Shown: positions 44,891-56,500 of the stretch, piece by piece | Numbering within the stretch: position 1 is the first letter of the stretch | Layout of the letters: each line of letters starts with the position of its first letter | Assembly: GCA_963693085.1 (NCBI GenBank) | Contig: OY856409.1 | Location: 659,786,591 to 659,850,590, forward strand | Source: Alisma plantago-aquatica | Lineage: Eukaryota; Streptophyta; Magnoliopsida; Alismatales; Alismataceae | Direction of reading: 5' to 3' | Length of the DNA stretch: 64,000 bases | Translations under genes and position numbers: made by a program | Notes under the pieces: generated by a model | The model's input: only the letters and a program-made list of their open reading frames with translations | What the model was told of the DNA's origin: nothing | Database searches by the model: none

Positions 44891-47300
44891 GAAAATATAA
44901 TAAGAGTAGACTTTGGATAAATTAGACCTACATCATAATGAGAATGTACACACTAAGATGTTAAAACATATGGGAAATATTAGAATAGCTAAGAATCGAT
45001 TGGAACTGATATATGAGATCAAACTTCGGGGCATCATATGAGAAACCCTTAATTGGGAATAAAGGAACCTGACATAAGGTTCAGATTAAGTTTAATGATT
45101 AGTATTATATGAACTCTAAATATGAAATGTGGAAAAGATATGAGAAAAGTATGTAAGGTCTAAGATAGTAAGAATCAATCATGAGGAATGATCATATAAT
45201 CGAGTAAAATGCTTATATGTACTCCAAAGCAAAGGGAAAATAGAAGAAAAGAGTTAAGTATATGATAAGTACATAGAAGTCAAGAGTCTTCAAAAGAGTT
45301 AAAGTAAAGAGAATTAGATGCACATGTAAATCATAAGACTGGGATAAAAAAATTAGTTGAAATAAAGAGAAATGTTAGAAATGATGAGCTTGATTAAGGA
45401 ATGAGGGTTATAATATAATTGAAAGCATGGAATGTATACCTTATTTATGAAATTTAATACATTCATCCTTACTACATTTGGATTCCAAGTCTCTATAGAA
45501 CAACAAACTAGTTTCTAAAAGAAGAACAAAAGTGTAGCTTAACAAATGAATAAGTCATACAAAGGTAGACTATATTCAGGAAGGAAAAACATGATTGAAA
45601 GAGAAACTAAGTTTGGCCCATGCATGAGCCCTTTGATTTAAAATGAAGGATATGTAATGTATTAAACATGAGGTGAAACTAGTAGAGAGATTATTGATTT
45701 ATAATTTCAACTTCACATTAGTAGAAGGATAAAAAGAAATATGTGCAACATGGTATACATGATCATACACATGAATAAGCAACATGATCATAAGAGAAAA
45801 TTAGAAGTTAAAGATGACAGGTGGAAGAGTAGTATATGATAAGAGGATTATGGAAAGTAAGGAAGGGTTTGAAACATGATGGAGTAATATAGATTATAAG
45901 ATAAAGAGGTTAGGAGATTCAAGCAAGTGATAGTTAGTCAAGTATCCTTGTTGATAACTAATTAAACCTACATATGAGAAATGTATTAAGGGAATGTTTG
46001 ACGATGAGAATTCTAAGTTTTAAAATCATCTTCTCTTTCATATTTTACTTAATAGAGCAACGTGGGAATGAAGTGAAAAGAAAATGAGTCAAATGGATTC
46101 ATAACCACCATGGTAGAGACATCTAGTGAATGTAATAATGACACACAATATGATGATGAAACCTTAGCAGGGTAAATTGAGAATGTAATATATTTGAATG
46201 GCCAAGTAAGAGAAAGGAAATTCAATTGATAAGATAAGCAAGACTTTAGTAAAACTTGTGAGATCCAAAGTTTGAATTTCAAATTAAGGGAGCAAAGTCA
46301 CATCACAATAACGTCATGCTACTGATAAGGACCAATCCCTAGAATATTTAGAGTTGTAGTGGTTCAAGGGATGTCACTAGTGATTTAACCTTGAATACTA
46401 GAATCTATATAAAACAAGAACATGAGATTTGCACAATGAGAGGTAAACTAGCACTAATAATAATCCAAGGTTTAAAGGTAGCTAATCTGAAAGGTAGATA
46501 AACAATATGGAAATGATTCAAAGCAAAGGATAAGAAATAGATTTGAAATAAAAGAGGTGTGATTTAAACAAAAGGAGAAGTGTAGCATGAGCAAAGTGTA
46601 ATCTAAAATAAATTCTTGCAGTGATAGAAAGAATGATGAATAATCTATTCTTACCTTGAATGTTTCAATGTTAGGGATGTTTATTCTATATGATCAAAAT
46701 GAGAAGGATAATAAACAAGAAGTAAGTAGTAATGAATGAGGGGAGAAATAAGAGAAAAAAATGGCTTTTAGTAAGACGTGATTTTGTTTTTAGAAGTACA
46801 TTTTTTTGAAGGCATATTAAGGGATGTAAATTTGTTTTACGTATGATTTCAATTGTACATGTGCAAGAAATATGTTAATTAAAGGTGTCTGATAGTTCTA
46901 GCCATTCATACCAATAATCCATCTTAGTATTGTACAATTGTGGTTGAATCTAGCTAGTCTCCCAACTCATTAGTGTTTTGCTATTTGAGTAGCACCATAG
47001 TAAAATTTAAAATAACATGGAGAACCTTTTTTTGTGACTCAGAGGTAATATAGAACAATAGTACATATTGAGACGTATGAAATAAGATAGTGGGATCAGA
47101 TTACCAGTACTGAGGTAACACCTCAATAGGGTATGACATGACTAAAAATGGTTGTTTATCTTTCTCTTTCCTATTATTGATTTTGACATAGAAAATTCTT
47201 CTACTATCATTGAGAAGGCTTATTTAAAAATCTGTTGTGATTAGAAGAGAAACAAATGACTCAATGTTGGAAATAAAATTCTAGACTGCAAAATTTGAAA
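44891..47300. other. Degenerate AT-rich internal part of element E
   Basis: About 2.4 kb with no ORF over 80 codons and no domain I can support on either strand; the minus ORF at 46049-46282 has no recognisable feature. By position it should be decayed gag-pol. Confidence 0.4.
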
Positions 47301-47305
47301 GCTTA

Positions 47306-47416
47306 AAAAGAGAGAGATATCCCTAATAAAGGTTCTTTGGATGAATCATGGTGTAGAAGAAGCTACTATGGAAGTAGAGTCAAAGATGTTTAATAAGTTT
47401 CCTTTCATCTTTTAGA
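47306..47416 (+). pseudogene. pol: Chromodomain end of element E pol
   Basis: Open frame KLKKREISLIKVLW, then NHGVEEATMEVESKM and NKFPFIF, stop TAG at 47414. It aligns with the C-terminus of A ([35 protein letters not shown]). It is followed in 20-40 bases by the PPT. Nothing of the integrase core is readable upstream. Confidence 0.7.
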
Positions 47417-47436
47417 AATTTTGAGACGAAATTTTT

Positions 47437-47454
47437 TTATTAGAGGGGGAGAAT
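47437..47454 (+). other. Polypurine tract of element E
   Basis: ATTAGAGGGGGAGAAT directly before the LTR start TGTTACAACC, preceded by 'ttgagacgaaattttt'. Confidence 0.75.
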
Positions 47455-49034
47455 TGTTACAACCCATTCCTAGCTTTGCTGGTAATCCTAGAGATTTAAG
47501 ATAATCTTAATGATTGTCATGTTTTTGTTAGTAATATTTTATCTTGTACTTTATATTAACTTTGATAACCTTAAATACTTATTTGGGCAAATCATAATCG
47601 TGACTTAAGCATACTATAAAGATTCAAGTTGGAGTTAATATAGCATTATCCCATACATGTATGCAAGAAGAGAGTTAATGATATTGGAGAAATAATTAAT
47701 AAATAATTTTTCCTCTCAGACTATTATCAAAATAATATTGTAAGATTGTAGAGAATTCAATTATGAATGAAAAAAAAAACCAAATCAGAGTTAAAATGAG
47801 AGAGTTATTCCATTTTTAGTAAACATGTACAGAGTGTCGTGACCGCTACGCTGCATCGTATGCCACGACGCTGCATCATGTGTCACGACCGTGACGCTAT
47901 GCCGTGACCGTGATGATGTGTCATGTCCCGTGACCGTGACTGGTGTCGCCCAGGACAGCCAATCATAAAATGATCATATCTCGGGCTATACTACTCCATT
48001 TTCAGTGAAATGAAGTGTGTTGGAACCGTGATTGGATCCTCTATCATATTAGACTCCTTTCTCAATGAGAGGGTGACCTATAAGGTGATTTTTGGGGCGA
48101 TGTTTTGGAAGGACGTGAAGAACGATGGAAATCCAAAGTGGGTTGTCATATATTTGACTTGGTAAATAGTTTTAATTGTGACTCTTCCTTCTCTTCATTT
48201 CCCCTTACTTAGAACCCTTGATACATCGAATTTGAGATTTGGGTTAACCTATGATCTTCATCTTCTACCTACAGCAGACCTCGTTTAGGGTTGAAGGAAA
48301 AAGAAACCACTGATTTTACTAGGATCTTGATATGGATTCAAAATTTTCAAAGATGGGCTGCATTTTTAAGGTGTTTAACACCTTAGGATGAGTGGGCACT
48401 TCCTTTAAATAGTATATTGCATGAAAATGAGTTAAATCATAAATAATTTTCAATTTCTTAGTATGTGAATACAAACCCTAAATGGTCTTTTTGATCTAGC
48501 TTTTGCTAGATGATATGAAATGGATTATTTCTCTGTTGTGATTAATTTCAGATGATGAAATAACATTAGAAATGGTTACAATCCATATAAATGATAATTA
48601 TTAAAGTAATCATAGAGGTTACATGAATGTACTGAAATTCAAGGTTTTCGGCTATGATTGAAATTGCTATATAATTAAATAGAGAAATTTGTCTATAGGA
48701 ATCTCATTGGTTATTAATATATTGTTTATCTAAATGGGTGATACATAAATGTTAGATACCATATTGGATTTCATGTGATGTGAATAGTGTTTTCTTGATA
48801 TCTCAATAAAGAGGGTGAAAGCCTAGATGAGTGTAAGTTGGAAATTTGCAAATAGATATTGTGAAATCCACTTGAAGTGCTTTTCTTGACATCATAGACT
48901 TTATTTATTTGTTGTTATTCTTGATTCATGATATCTTAGTGAATGGTGAGGAAACCCTAATTTAGCTCAATTGTAGGATTTCATATATATGTTTGTTGTA
49001 TATGAATTGTTGAAAGTAGTCTTTCTTTAGTGAA
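47455..49034 (+). mobile_element. 3' LTR of element E, cut by copia
   Basis: Matches 39784-41375 throughout and stops at 49034 after 'ttagtgaa', where the copia element begins. The remaining ~1.5 kb of the LTR was not found after the copia element. Confidence 0.8.
47838..47950. repeat. CG-rich cluster in 3' LTR of E
   Basis: CGTGACCGCTACGCTGC, GCCACGACGCTGC, GTCACGACCGTGACG, GCCGTGACCGTGATG and CCGTGACCGTGACTGG: the homologue of 40165-40285, differing mainly at CpG positions. Confidence 0.75.
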
Positions 49035-49099
49035 TGTTAGGTATTTAATCCCCCACTACAATCATTGTATGATTGGCTCTCTATGCATGCATACCAACA
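49035..49099 (-). mobile_element. Copia LTR remnant (65 bp)
   Basis: Minus-strand TGTTGGTATGCATGC...CCTAACA between the PPT-like run and LTR E. It has proper TG..CA ends, but 65 bases is far shorter than a usual copia LTR, so it is internally deleted or exceptionally small. Confidence 0.5.
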
Positions 49100-49124
49100 T
49101 ACTCCCGCTTGTACTTAGAGCCAA

Positions 49125-50488
49125 TCCCCCATGAATCTTATTCCAAGTGATCTTAAAATGTCCATCATGTTTCTGTTGCATTAGCACTTTTACAGTGGGT
49201 TAGCAATGTTTGCTTCTAGTTGGTATTTTACAAGTTTCACATCTCCTTGTTGTACAAATTTTCATTAGAGATGGGATTGATGAAGTATGCTATTTGAGAT
49301 TACTTGCCTTTCTAGTAGATCCATTGTGTTCATAGTATTTAAACCATGTCATCAATGGTTGGAACCTCTCAAAAGTTCATTTATATGAACTTTTTGATCC
49401 ATACAATATCCTTTGTTGTTTTTATAACACCAATATACTCATCTTCTTATTGTAGCTTAAATAAATATCTCTTGCTTGGAACTTTTCCAACTTACAAGTC
49501 TCACTTTAAGGTCAAACACAAATTTATATTGCGATCATTAACTTTTTTGTCAATTTTTAGAAGCTTGCATCGGTGTAACCCTTTATACCCAACTCCTTGT
49601 TATTACCATAACCAAGGAATGGATCCTTTAGTGCTTCTCAAGTACTTAACGATGTTCTTTATGGCAATCCAGTGACTTTCGCTGGGATCTTACAGATATC
49701 CACTCATCATGTCCAATACATACAAGAGAATGAGATGTGTACATTACATTTCATACATGATAGATCCAATAGTGAATGCTTATGTCATCTCACTCATGTT
49801 TTCCCATTCTTCACCAGAACTGGGACACTAGGCTCTTGAAAGACAAATCCCATAGAACATGGATAGATTTTCTCTCATTGAGTCCTGCATGTTATACCCC
49901 TTCAACATCTTGCCAATGTATGTGCTCTTTCTTAGGTCAAGAAGCTTTCTAGATCTATCTATAGATCTCAATTCCTATCACATAGGATGCTTCTCCTAAA
50001 CCCTTCACAGAGAAGATACTTTCCTTTCTAGGTTTTAAATATGTCTAGTATAAGGATGTTATTCCCCATCATTATGTGGAATATAAATATGCTTCCACAA
50101 ACTTTTGTAATTACATATTTCACCTTCATTTCAACTTAAGTCAAACTCTTTAACTATTTTGTCAAATCAAAGATTCCAACTCTTTGATATGTTTGCTTCA
50201 ATCCACAAATGGATGTTTGCAACTTACAGACTTTATTTGCATTAATGAACTTATAAAACTTCAAGTTGTGTCATATACACATCCTCATAATTATTCCCAT
50301 TTAGGAATCTAGTTTTAACATTCATATGCCAAATCTCATAGTCATAATAAGTTGCAATAGCAAGTATGATCTTGATGGATTTAACTGTGGCAACTGGTGA
50401 AAAGATATTGTCATGTTCAACACCTGGAACTTGTTTGAAATCCTTTTCAATCAATATGCCCTCATAGGTTTGTACACTACCATCCATG
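49125..50488 (-). pseudogene. pol: Copia RT (C-terminal part) and RNase H
   Basis: From 50488 down: TDMDGSVQTYEGILIEKDFKQ, VEHDNIFSPVATVKSI, LAIATYYDYEIWHMNVKT and FLNGNNYEDVYMTQ (RT). Broken frames then lead to RNase H: GIKGYTDASF, EKFQARD, GDVKLVKYQLEANIANPL and the end GIRFMGDWL followed by a stop at about 49125. Against the family norm KARLVAKG, the RT stretch EGILIEKD is altered. Stops and small deletions occur throughout; the YVDD region is not readable. Confidence 0.7.
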
Positions 50489-50493
50489 TCAGT
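50489..50493. repeat. Left target duplication of the gypsy LTR
   Basis: TCAGT before the LTR and TTAGT after it (55056-55060), one transition apart. Removing the LTR and one copy restores the copia frame across KKKT and DMDGS. Confidence 0.7.
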
Positions 50494-50954
50494 TGTAACG
50501 ACCCCGTCTCCCAATAACCCCCATTTAAGGGAGACCAAGAGATTAGAGTTGTTATCCAATAACCTGGATCAAAGGTTCGACAAATAATCATTAACAATTA
50601 TTAAATTCTACCAACTATACTGAAATATGGTAAAAAAAATTGCTTACCTTTTAAAACTGGGATTTCAAAACTTCTATCCACACAGATATTAATCTAGCTA
50701 ATCCTCCTTTGCACTTTAATTCTCATTTCATTCTACATATGCCACTTTACTATTTGTTCTTTTCATTGTACCTAAAATGCAGACAAACAAAACGTTGGTC
50801 AGCAAGAAGCTGGTATGTGGGGGAAACAATAATCGTGCAACTATAATAACAAAGTAATCAGTCAATTATCATTTAACATCCAAGATTATGTTTTAAACCA
50901 TACTACTCAATCCTTTCCTATCCCCTGTCTCTGTGTTGTCCCTGTAGTGGACTG

Positions 50955-51175
50955 AGATACTACCTCTCTCTAGGTAGATCCTTATTAAACCCCGCATGAT
51001 CCTACCTAACAGGTAGATCAATATATACGGTTGAGTCACATGGCACTACCCATAGGTAGTCCAATCTCTGACTCCAAGTGACTTGATGGTCCTACCCCAT
51101 TGGTAGCCATGTACTAAGTCATTTGATGACCTGATGGGCCTACCCCATTGGTAGCCATGTACTAGGTCAACCCAT
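50955..51175. repeat. Dyad array CTACC-N-GGTAG in the solo LTR
   Basis: Five dyads in 220 bases: CTACCTCTCTCTAGGTAG, CTACCTAACAGGTAG, CTACCCATAGGTAG and twice CTACCCCATTGGTAG. The last two are part of a ~48-base tandem duplication (GGTCCTACCCCATTGGTAGC...). Confidence 0.8.
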
Positions 51176-51918
51176 TAAGCTACAGAGGGGACTAGGATCT
51201 GAGCTAGTAGGCACATCTCTTATGTGATAGTCATATTCACATTATAATTTGCATGAATTAAATTCATCCAACAATTAATTCAAGCCACGATGTAAACATC
51301 GATAAAATTCTCGGAAAACTAATGTGGAATAATCATAAGTGTAACCACATACCTGTCAAGTTGTTGTGAGACAGAAATATTCCAATCAACCAATAGGAAA
51401 TCAAGCATTGAATAAGATCCTAAAACAATTATACAATTTCCTTTTATTACTCATGTCATTAAGATCTATTAAATCTAGCTCGTTTCCTAGGGTTTCTACT
51501 CCACTTTTAGGGTTTCCATTGCAATTAGGGCTTCCCTTCATCTTTTACTATTTTAAACCCTAATTTAACACAATTGATCACAAACCTTAATTATCTCAAC
51601 ATCTAATCCTCAGTTTCGGATTTAAGGCATAATTAACCATTATATAAGTCCATTAAGCCTCTTTTCATTAAAGCTACCATTTTTATCCTCTTAATCCATG
51701 ACAAGATCATTATGCTCATTTATCATCAATTTGTAGTTCATTATGCTCTAATACTCATATGAACGTTATTTATCATTAATTCTACCTTGATTCATTAAAA
51801 ACCCTAATTTCTATATTAAGGTTATTTATCCACAAATTACGAACTTTAATGCTCGAAATAGCTTAGAAACATCATATCTTAGCTTTATTCACAGTTTTGA
51901 ATAATTAAAGCCATTAAG

Positions 51919-51933
51919 AATCGCATTTACTAC
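51919..51933. repeat. Left target duplication of the LINE
   Basis: AATCGCATTTACTAC, matching AATCACATGTACTAC (53130-53144) at 13 of 15 positions. Confidence 0.75.
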
Positions 51934-53129
51934 CCTGGGACTGGGACTTCATTCATCACTACATTCCTGAGAAGGTGTGGCCTATCATCAATGCAATCCC
52001 TCCTCCCGATAACAATGCCGGAGAGGACCTTTGGAGCTGGTCACTCGAAGATTCTGGCATGTTCACCTCAAAGTCGGCATACGCCTGGTCCAGACAGGGT
52101 AAAGAAGTGGATATATCTGAACACTGGTCATCGATTTGGAATTGCACTTTACCTGGAAGGGTAAATACCTTCCTATGGCTTCTCCTTCATCGTGTGTTGG
52201 TCATGAATGAAGAGAAACACCGTCGTCATTTTGATGTAGATACTTAATGTTCAATTTGCAACAATGGCATCGACACACTCCTGCATGCACTAAGGGATTG
52301 TCCTTACATCAGAGCCTCCTGGCAGGCCCTTAGCATCGATCAAAACCACATCCTCCTTTCTAAGAAAGACTGGATTTCCTTCATTATTCATGGCCCATCC
52401 GTTGGCCCACACACTTGCATTACTACAGTGATCGCATGCTGGCACATATGGTCTTTCCGCACGGATCGTCTTCACCAAGGTGCTCCTAAAGATCCTAGAA
52501 TGATTGTCAGTTTTATCAAAGCAAGAGTGGCCACTGTTGCAAGTCTCCCTCTCCATGGCACCACACACATTCCCTCGACCTGTCGGTGCCCTTCTAGCCC
52601 AGTTGCTGAACCTGAGTACCTTATCTTTACTGATGCCTCTTTCGATGCTAGTAGAAAATGGGCTGGTATTGGCATTGACATGGTTGATAACAGTGGGGCA
52701 ACCTACCAAGGTTGGGTAGCTCCAACGACGGCCACTAGCCCTCTTGAGGCTGAACTCCAAGCAATTACCAATGTTGTCATGTTTAATAGGAATAGAGCAT
52801 TGGGCACAAGGCTCATTCTTACTGATTCACTGCAAGCGGCCTCTTTCATCAGGAAAAATAAACTTGCTCCAACAAAGTACCAACCATACATCCTTCGCCT
52901 CAAAAGGATTCTTGCAAACCAACCTGGGACACAAGTGTGCTTTCTACTAAGAGAGCATAATGGGACTGCGGATGCCCTTTCCAAAAAAGTCATTGATCTA
53001 CCACACCCTATTTACTTCTCAGATGTAACTCCTCCTTGCCTTAATACAGCCAATGTAGACATTCATTTTTTATCACCTGTATCCGGGAGCAGGATCAATA
53101 AACTTAATCCCGTAGTTGCAAAAAAAAAA
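51934..53129 (+). mobile_element. 5'-truncated L1-type LINE
   Basis: A non-LTR retrotransposon fragment: 5' truncated, ending in a poly(A) run (53120-53130) and flanked by a 15-base target duplication. It holds the C-terminal end of ORF2. It is inserted in the solo LTR (opposite orientation), which makes it the innermost layer of this nest. Confidence 0.85.
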
Positions 53130-53150
53130 AATCACATGTACTACTATTAG
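51936..53150 (+). CDS. LINE ORF2 C-terminus: zinc-binding RT domain and RNase H
   Basis: One frame open from the truncation point through the poly(A), broken only by TAA at 52245-52247. First part: WDFIHHYIPEKVWPII, then GMFTSKSAYAW and CTLPGRVNTFLWLLLHRVL, followed by CSIC...LLHALRDCP, the zinc-binding domain found after plant LINE RTs. From about 52612: YLIFTDASFD, ATSPLEAELQAI, ILTDSLQAASFI and LREHNGTADALSKK, a plant LINE RNase H with Asp, Glu, Asp and a late Asp all present. The RT domain itself is lost. The frame runs into the poly(A) (VVAKKKN) without an own stop codon and ends at a TAG in the flank. Confidence 0.85.
53130..53144. repeat. Right target duplication of the LINE
   Basis: AATCACATGTACTAC directly after the poly(A); see 51919-51933. 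Confidence 0.75.
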
Positions 53151-53559
53151 GGTTTTAAGGCCCATTAAAGCACATATTTGTACATGAAACTCTAAATTAA
53201 AATAATTGCATGCAAAGTTCATATTTTTCAATCTTAATGTAACTCTTCATGATTAATAGGTTAATATCAACTTTAATCATCCATTAAACCCTACTAATCA
53301 CATTAATCATATTAAAATAGGGTTTCTTAATCTTTAATCACTAAAGTTGATAACTTCTATTACTTTTCAAATCCAAAGAGTAATTAGCTTCTAACTATAT
53401 TTTTATTGGATTCCTCTCATTTTTCTGAGCAAAATGCATATATTATTCTTATCCATCTGATCTACCAATTATTAGATATGAATTTTGCAAATTTGACTTA
53501 CTTGAGTAAATCCAGGAGCGCCACATCACCCTTGCCATGCAACGTTAGCTTTTGGGAAA

Positions 53560-54110
53560 CATAACTAAATTACATTTCTACCCTTGACTTAACCAACCGG
53601 CCCAGCACAGCGTGGAGGGTAGATCTGTCCAACGCCACTTTCCCTTTCTTCAACCTTGAGCAGGTCGATACATGTTGCCCTAGCCGACATTTTGCAGCAA
53701 CCACGAGCGTGCCCCTTCCTCTCCAAAGTCCGACGACCACCAGGGACGATGCCCCTACCTTCGACGCCTCTCCCCACACTCAGGGCGGTCCTCAGCATGC
53801 ACCCAAGAGGGCCGGTTCATGTTGGCCGTGTCCGCGACCACCAGCAGTTCTTGCAGCCGTGCTACCTTTGTCATGCACAGGTGCGGGTATGGTGATGATA
53901 GCTGAGCTCCTCTTTGGCGTCGTGGAACATTTCTCATAGACTATTGCAACCCCACGAGTCCTTGCTGCCCCAGGGTTCGACGTGCTCTCTTCGACTAGGG
54001 TTTGAACAAAGAAGAAGGAGGAGAAGAGAGTGAGACATGTGGGATCTCTCAAACTCGATCCAAAAGCCCTACCCCTTATAAAGGGGAGGGTGTCCACGCC
54101 CTACGGTACT
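53560..54110 (-). promoter_or_regulatory. Promoter and GC-rich leader of the solo LTR
   Basis: The minus strand reads CCCCTTTATAAGGGG (TATA at about 54076-54083), then a C/T-rich stretch ('tctcactctcttctcc'), 'aaaccctag' and a GC-rich region. Several overlapping ORFs of 60-100 codons occur on both strands here, in all frames, as expected from stop-poor GC-rich sequence; none has a recognisable domain. Confidence 0.5.
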
Positions 54111-55060
54111 CATCCACAAATTGGCAAAGCCTTTTTCTAAAAGGAATGTGATTCCTTCATAAAGAAGCAAGTCTCCTTCTCTCTTTAGTATTTCTTTAAT
54201 ATTCCTTCTTCTTCCAAATATTAGGATTTCGAAAATCCTTGCCATTATTCTCTTTATTCTTTCCTTTTAATTCATTGGCTTCAAAATTATATTTTCCTCA
54301 AGTAGGAAATACTTCCTTTTTAACAATACCACCTAATTTATCAATAATGTATCACATTATGCTCTTATTTTGCAATTTTGGTATTTTCTCTTTCTTTCCT
54401 CTTTATTAGGGCTCCTTTGACCCCAAGGAACTCCAAGAAATCGAAATTATTTTATTGGATACTCATTATCCTTCTAGATGCATCTAAATGCATTATTCTT
54501 TATTATTCCTCATTATCTTGTTTATTTCTTATTAAAATAGCTCTTTTTGAGGATTTCTCTTTATTTCTCATTTATTTTTCTCATTGTTATCCCTTTTATC
54601 ATTAGAAATCTTTGGGATACGAAATTCCACTAAGGATAACTCAATTGTACCTCTTTTTACTTATTTTCCACATTTTACCATTGTTTTCAATTTCTTTCTT
54701 AATAAAGAAATACTTAATTGGTCTTTCCTTTTCTTATTGTATTCTCTATACAACTTTGGACTCCTTGGGACCCAAGGAACCCAAGAGGCATGAAATCCAA
54801 CCTTGGATTATATTCGTTTGTCTTCTGGAGGTTTCCACACCTTTCTTTTCTCAAAAACTTAATTATTCATTTACTAATTGAATTTCCTTGTTAGTTATTG
54901 GGCCCAATAGCCAATAAAGCCCACAAAGCAATCATCAAGGCTATTGTAAATGAGATTCATGCATTCAATCAAAAGACATCATTATTTGTTCATTTATCTT
55001 TAATATGAGAAATTACATTTCTCAGCAATATGAAACCAAAATTGGGGTTGTAACATTAGT

Positions 55061-56500
55061 CTTCTTCTTGAAAACCCAATTGCACACTATGGGTTTTATC
55101 CCTTTAGGTGGATCCAGCAAGGTCTACCTTGTTGGTGTACATGAAGTCCATCTTTGATTCCATGGCCTCTACCCATTTCTCAGATTCTGGTGCCTCAATA
55201 GCTTTTAGACAGGTTGTTGGCTCATTGTCTTATGTCCAACTCACTGTCTTTTTGAGTTATAAGATATCATATTCTATTAAGCTCAAGGTGTGTTCTACTA
55301 GATCTACAAGGTTTTGTGTTACATAAGGAACTTGAGATTCCACAACAATTTGTGATTCTACTTGTTCCTACTGTACCTCTTTAGGTTCAATGTTTTCTTG
55401 TTGGTCTTGAACTTTTTGAGTTCTACTTTTCTCACACTGATTCCTTTGAAATAATATTCCTCTAAAGGAATTCAGCCACCCTGCAAACAAAAACTTTTGT
55501 TGTCAGATCAGAATATTAAATTAGTATTCAACAAAACAACATTTATTTGATTTGTGGACAAAGCTTTTAAGAAACTATTTTCTCACACAAGCTTTCAATC
55601 CTAATTTTTATAAATACATATCAGGACAGCTCCCATTCTATATCTCATATGGTTTCCTTTTAAACCATTTTAGAGGGTACATTGTTTAGTGTAAAGTATA
55701 TTCCCACAAGGAAATTGTAATATTAGTAAGATTTATTGATAATCGCACCATGACTTAACAGGGAGTGATTCCATATTTCTGATACATCATTATGTTTTAG
55801 TTGGAGCTCATTGCGATACATTATCGTTGTCTCTCATATGGTCCTCAAACTCTTGGTTCAAAGTACCACATCGATCACATCAAAGTGTTTTTCTACTTAT
55901 ACCAAGTAGGTTATGTACTTCATGCATGATCTATTTGAACTCCTTAAGAGATTTAGATTTGTATTTCATTAATACAATCTACCATATCTGCTGAGATCAT
56001 CATTAAATATAAAGAGGCACTATTAACCACCTCTAGCATTTATTCTAAAAGGTCCATATACATCAGTATGTATGAGCCAGAATAGAATAGTCACTCTCCC
56101 ACTACATGTAGTGAAGACGCTTTTATCATATTACCCAATAAATAAGATTTTCATGGTTTCTATTGGTTCAATAACCAAAAGAGTCTAGACAACCATCATT
56201 ATGTATTCTAGAAATTCATTTCTCATTTATGTGTTCTAGATGACAATGATATAGGTATTTGTTGTTTGAGTCATCGAGTCATTCAGTATATATAACTATC
56301 TCTAGAACTATCAAATATAAACTATGAGACATTACATCAATTTCCATAAAAGATCTTCTCTTTGAAATCATAATATTCTTGTCCATACATGATATTTTTG
56401 ATACATGGAAGGTACATAATAGCAATTCATTAACTTTATTACATGCCCTCTAGGCTTAGATGAATGATAAGAAACAACTCTTGTTTTGCACAGTTCTACC
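55061..56500 (-). pseudogene. pol: Copia integrase and RT N-terminal part
   Basis: Minus strand, broken frames: after gag, pre-integrase text; then LIHTDVYGPFRINARGG and FIFNDDLSRYGRLY (integrase core start, about 56110-55950); further on AMESKMDFMYTNKV, then KGIKPIVCNWVFKKKT ending at 55061, which is the RT start continued at 50488. A small frameshift separates the last two. Stops are frequent. Confidence 0.65.

Larger units (their letters stand above)
39784..49034 (+). mobile_element. Element E: Tekay-type chromovirus, heavily decayed
   Basis: 5' LTR (39784 to about 42844), PBS, an internal region of about 4.6 kb and a 3' LTR from 47455 that is cut at 49034 by the copia element. Both LTRs begin TGTTACAACCCATT; 5 of the first 60 bases differ. 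The only clear coding trace is the chromodomain end just before the PPT. The internal 5' part holds LTR-A-like sequence. Confidence 0.75.
50494..55055 (-). mobile_element. Gypsy (Tekay-like) solo LTR inside copia RT
   Basis: 4562 bases including a LINE. On the minus strand it starts TGTTACAACCCC at 55055 and ends GGGGTCGTTACA at 50494, has a TATA box near 54080, a GC-rich leader (54050-53560) and the LTR-end-type motif 'cccccacatacc...gcattttaggtac' (50830-50760), which recurs in LTR G (60685-60750). No gag or pol is attached and a 5-base target duplication flanks it, so it is a solo LTR. Confidence 0.8.

Noticed and set aside
53570..54097. Overlapping ORFs in the GC-rich stretch as a host gene exon
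   Set aside because: Open in several frames on both strands with no domain; the stretch follows an LTR TATA box and lies inside a solo LTR with matched target duplication.
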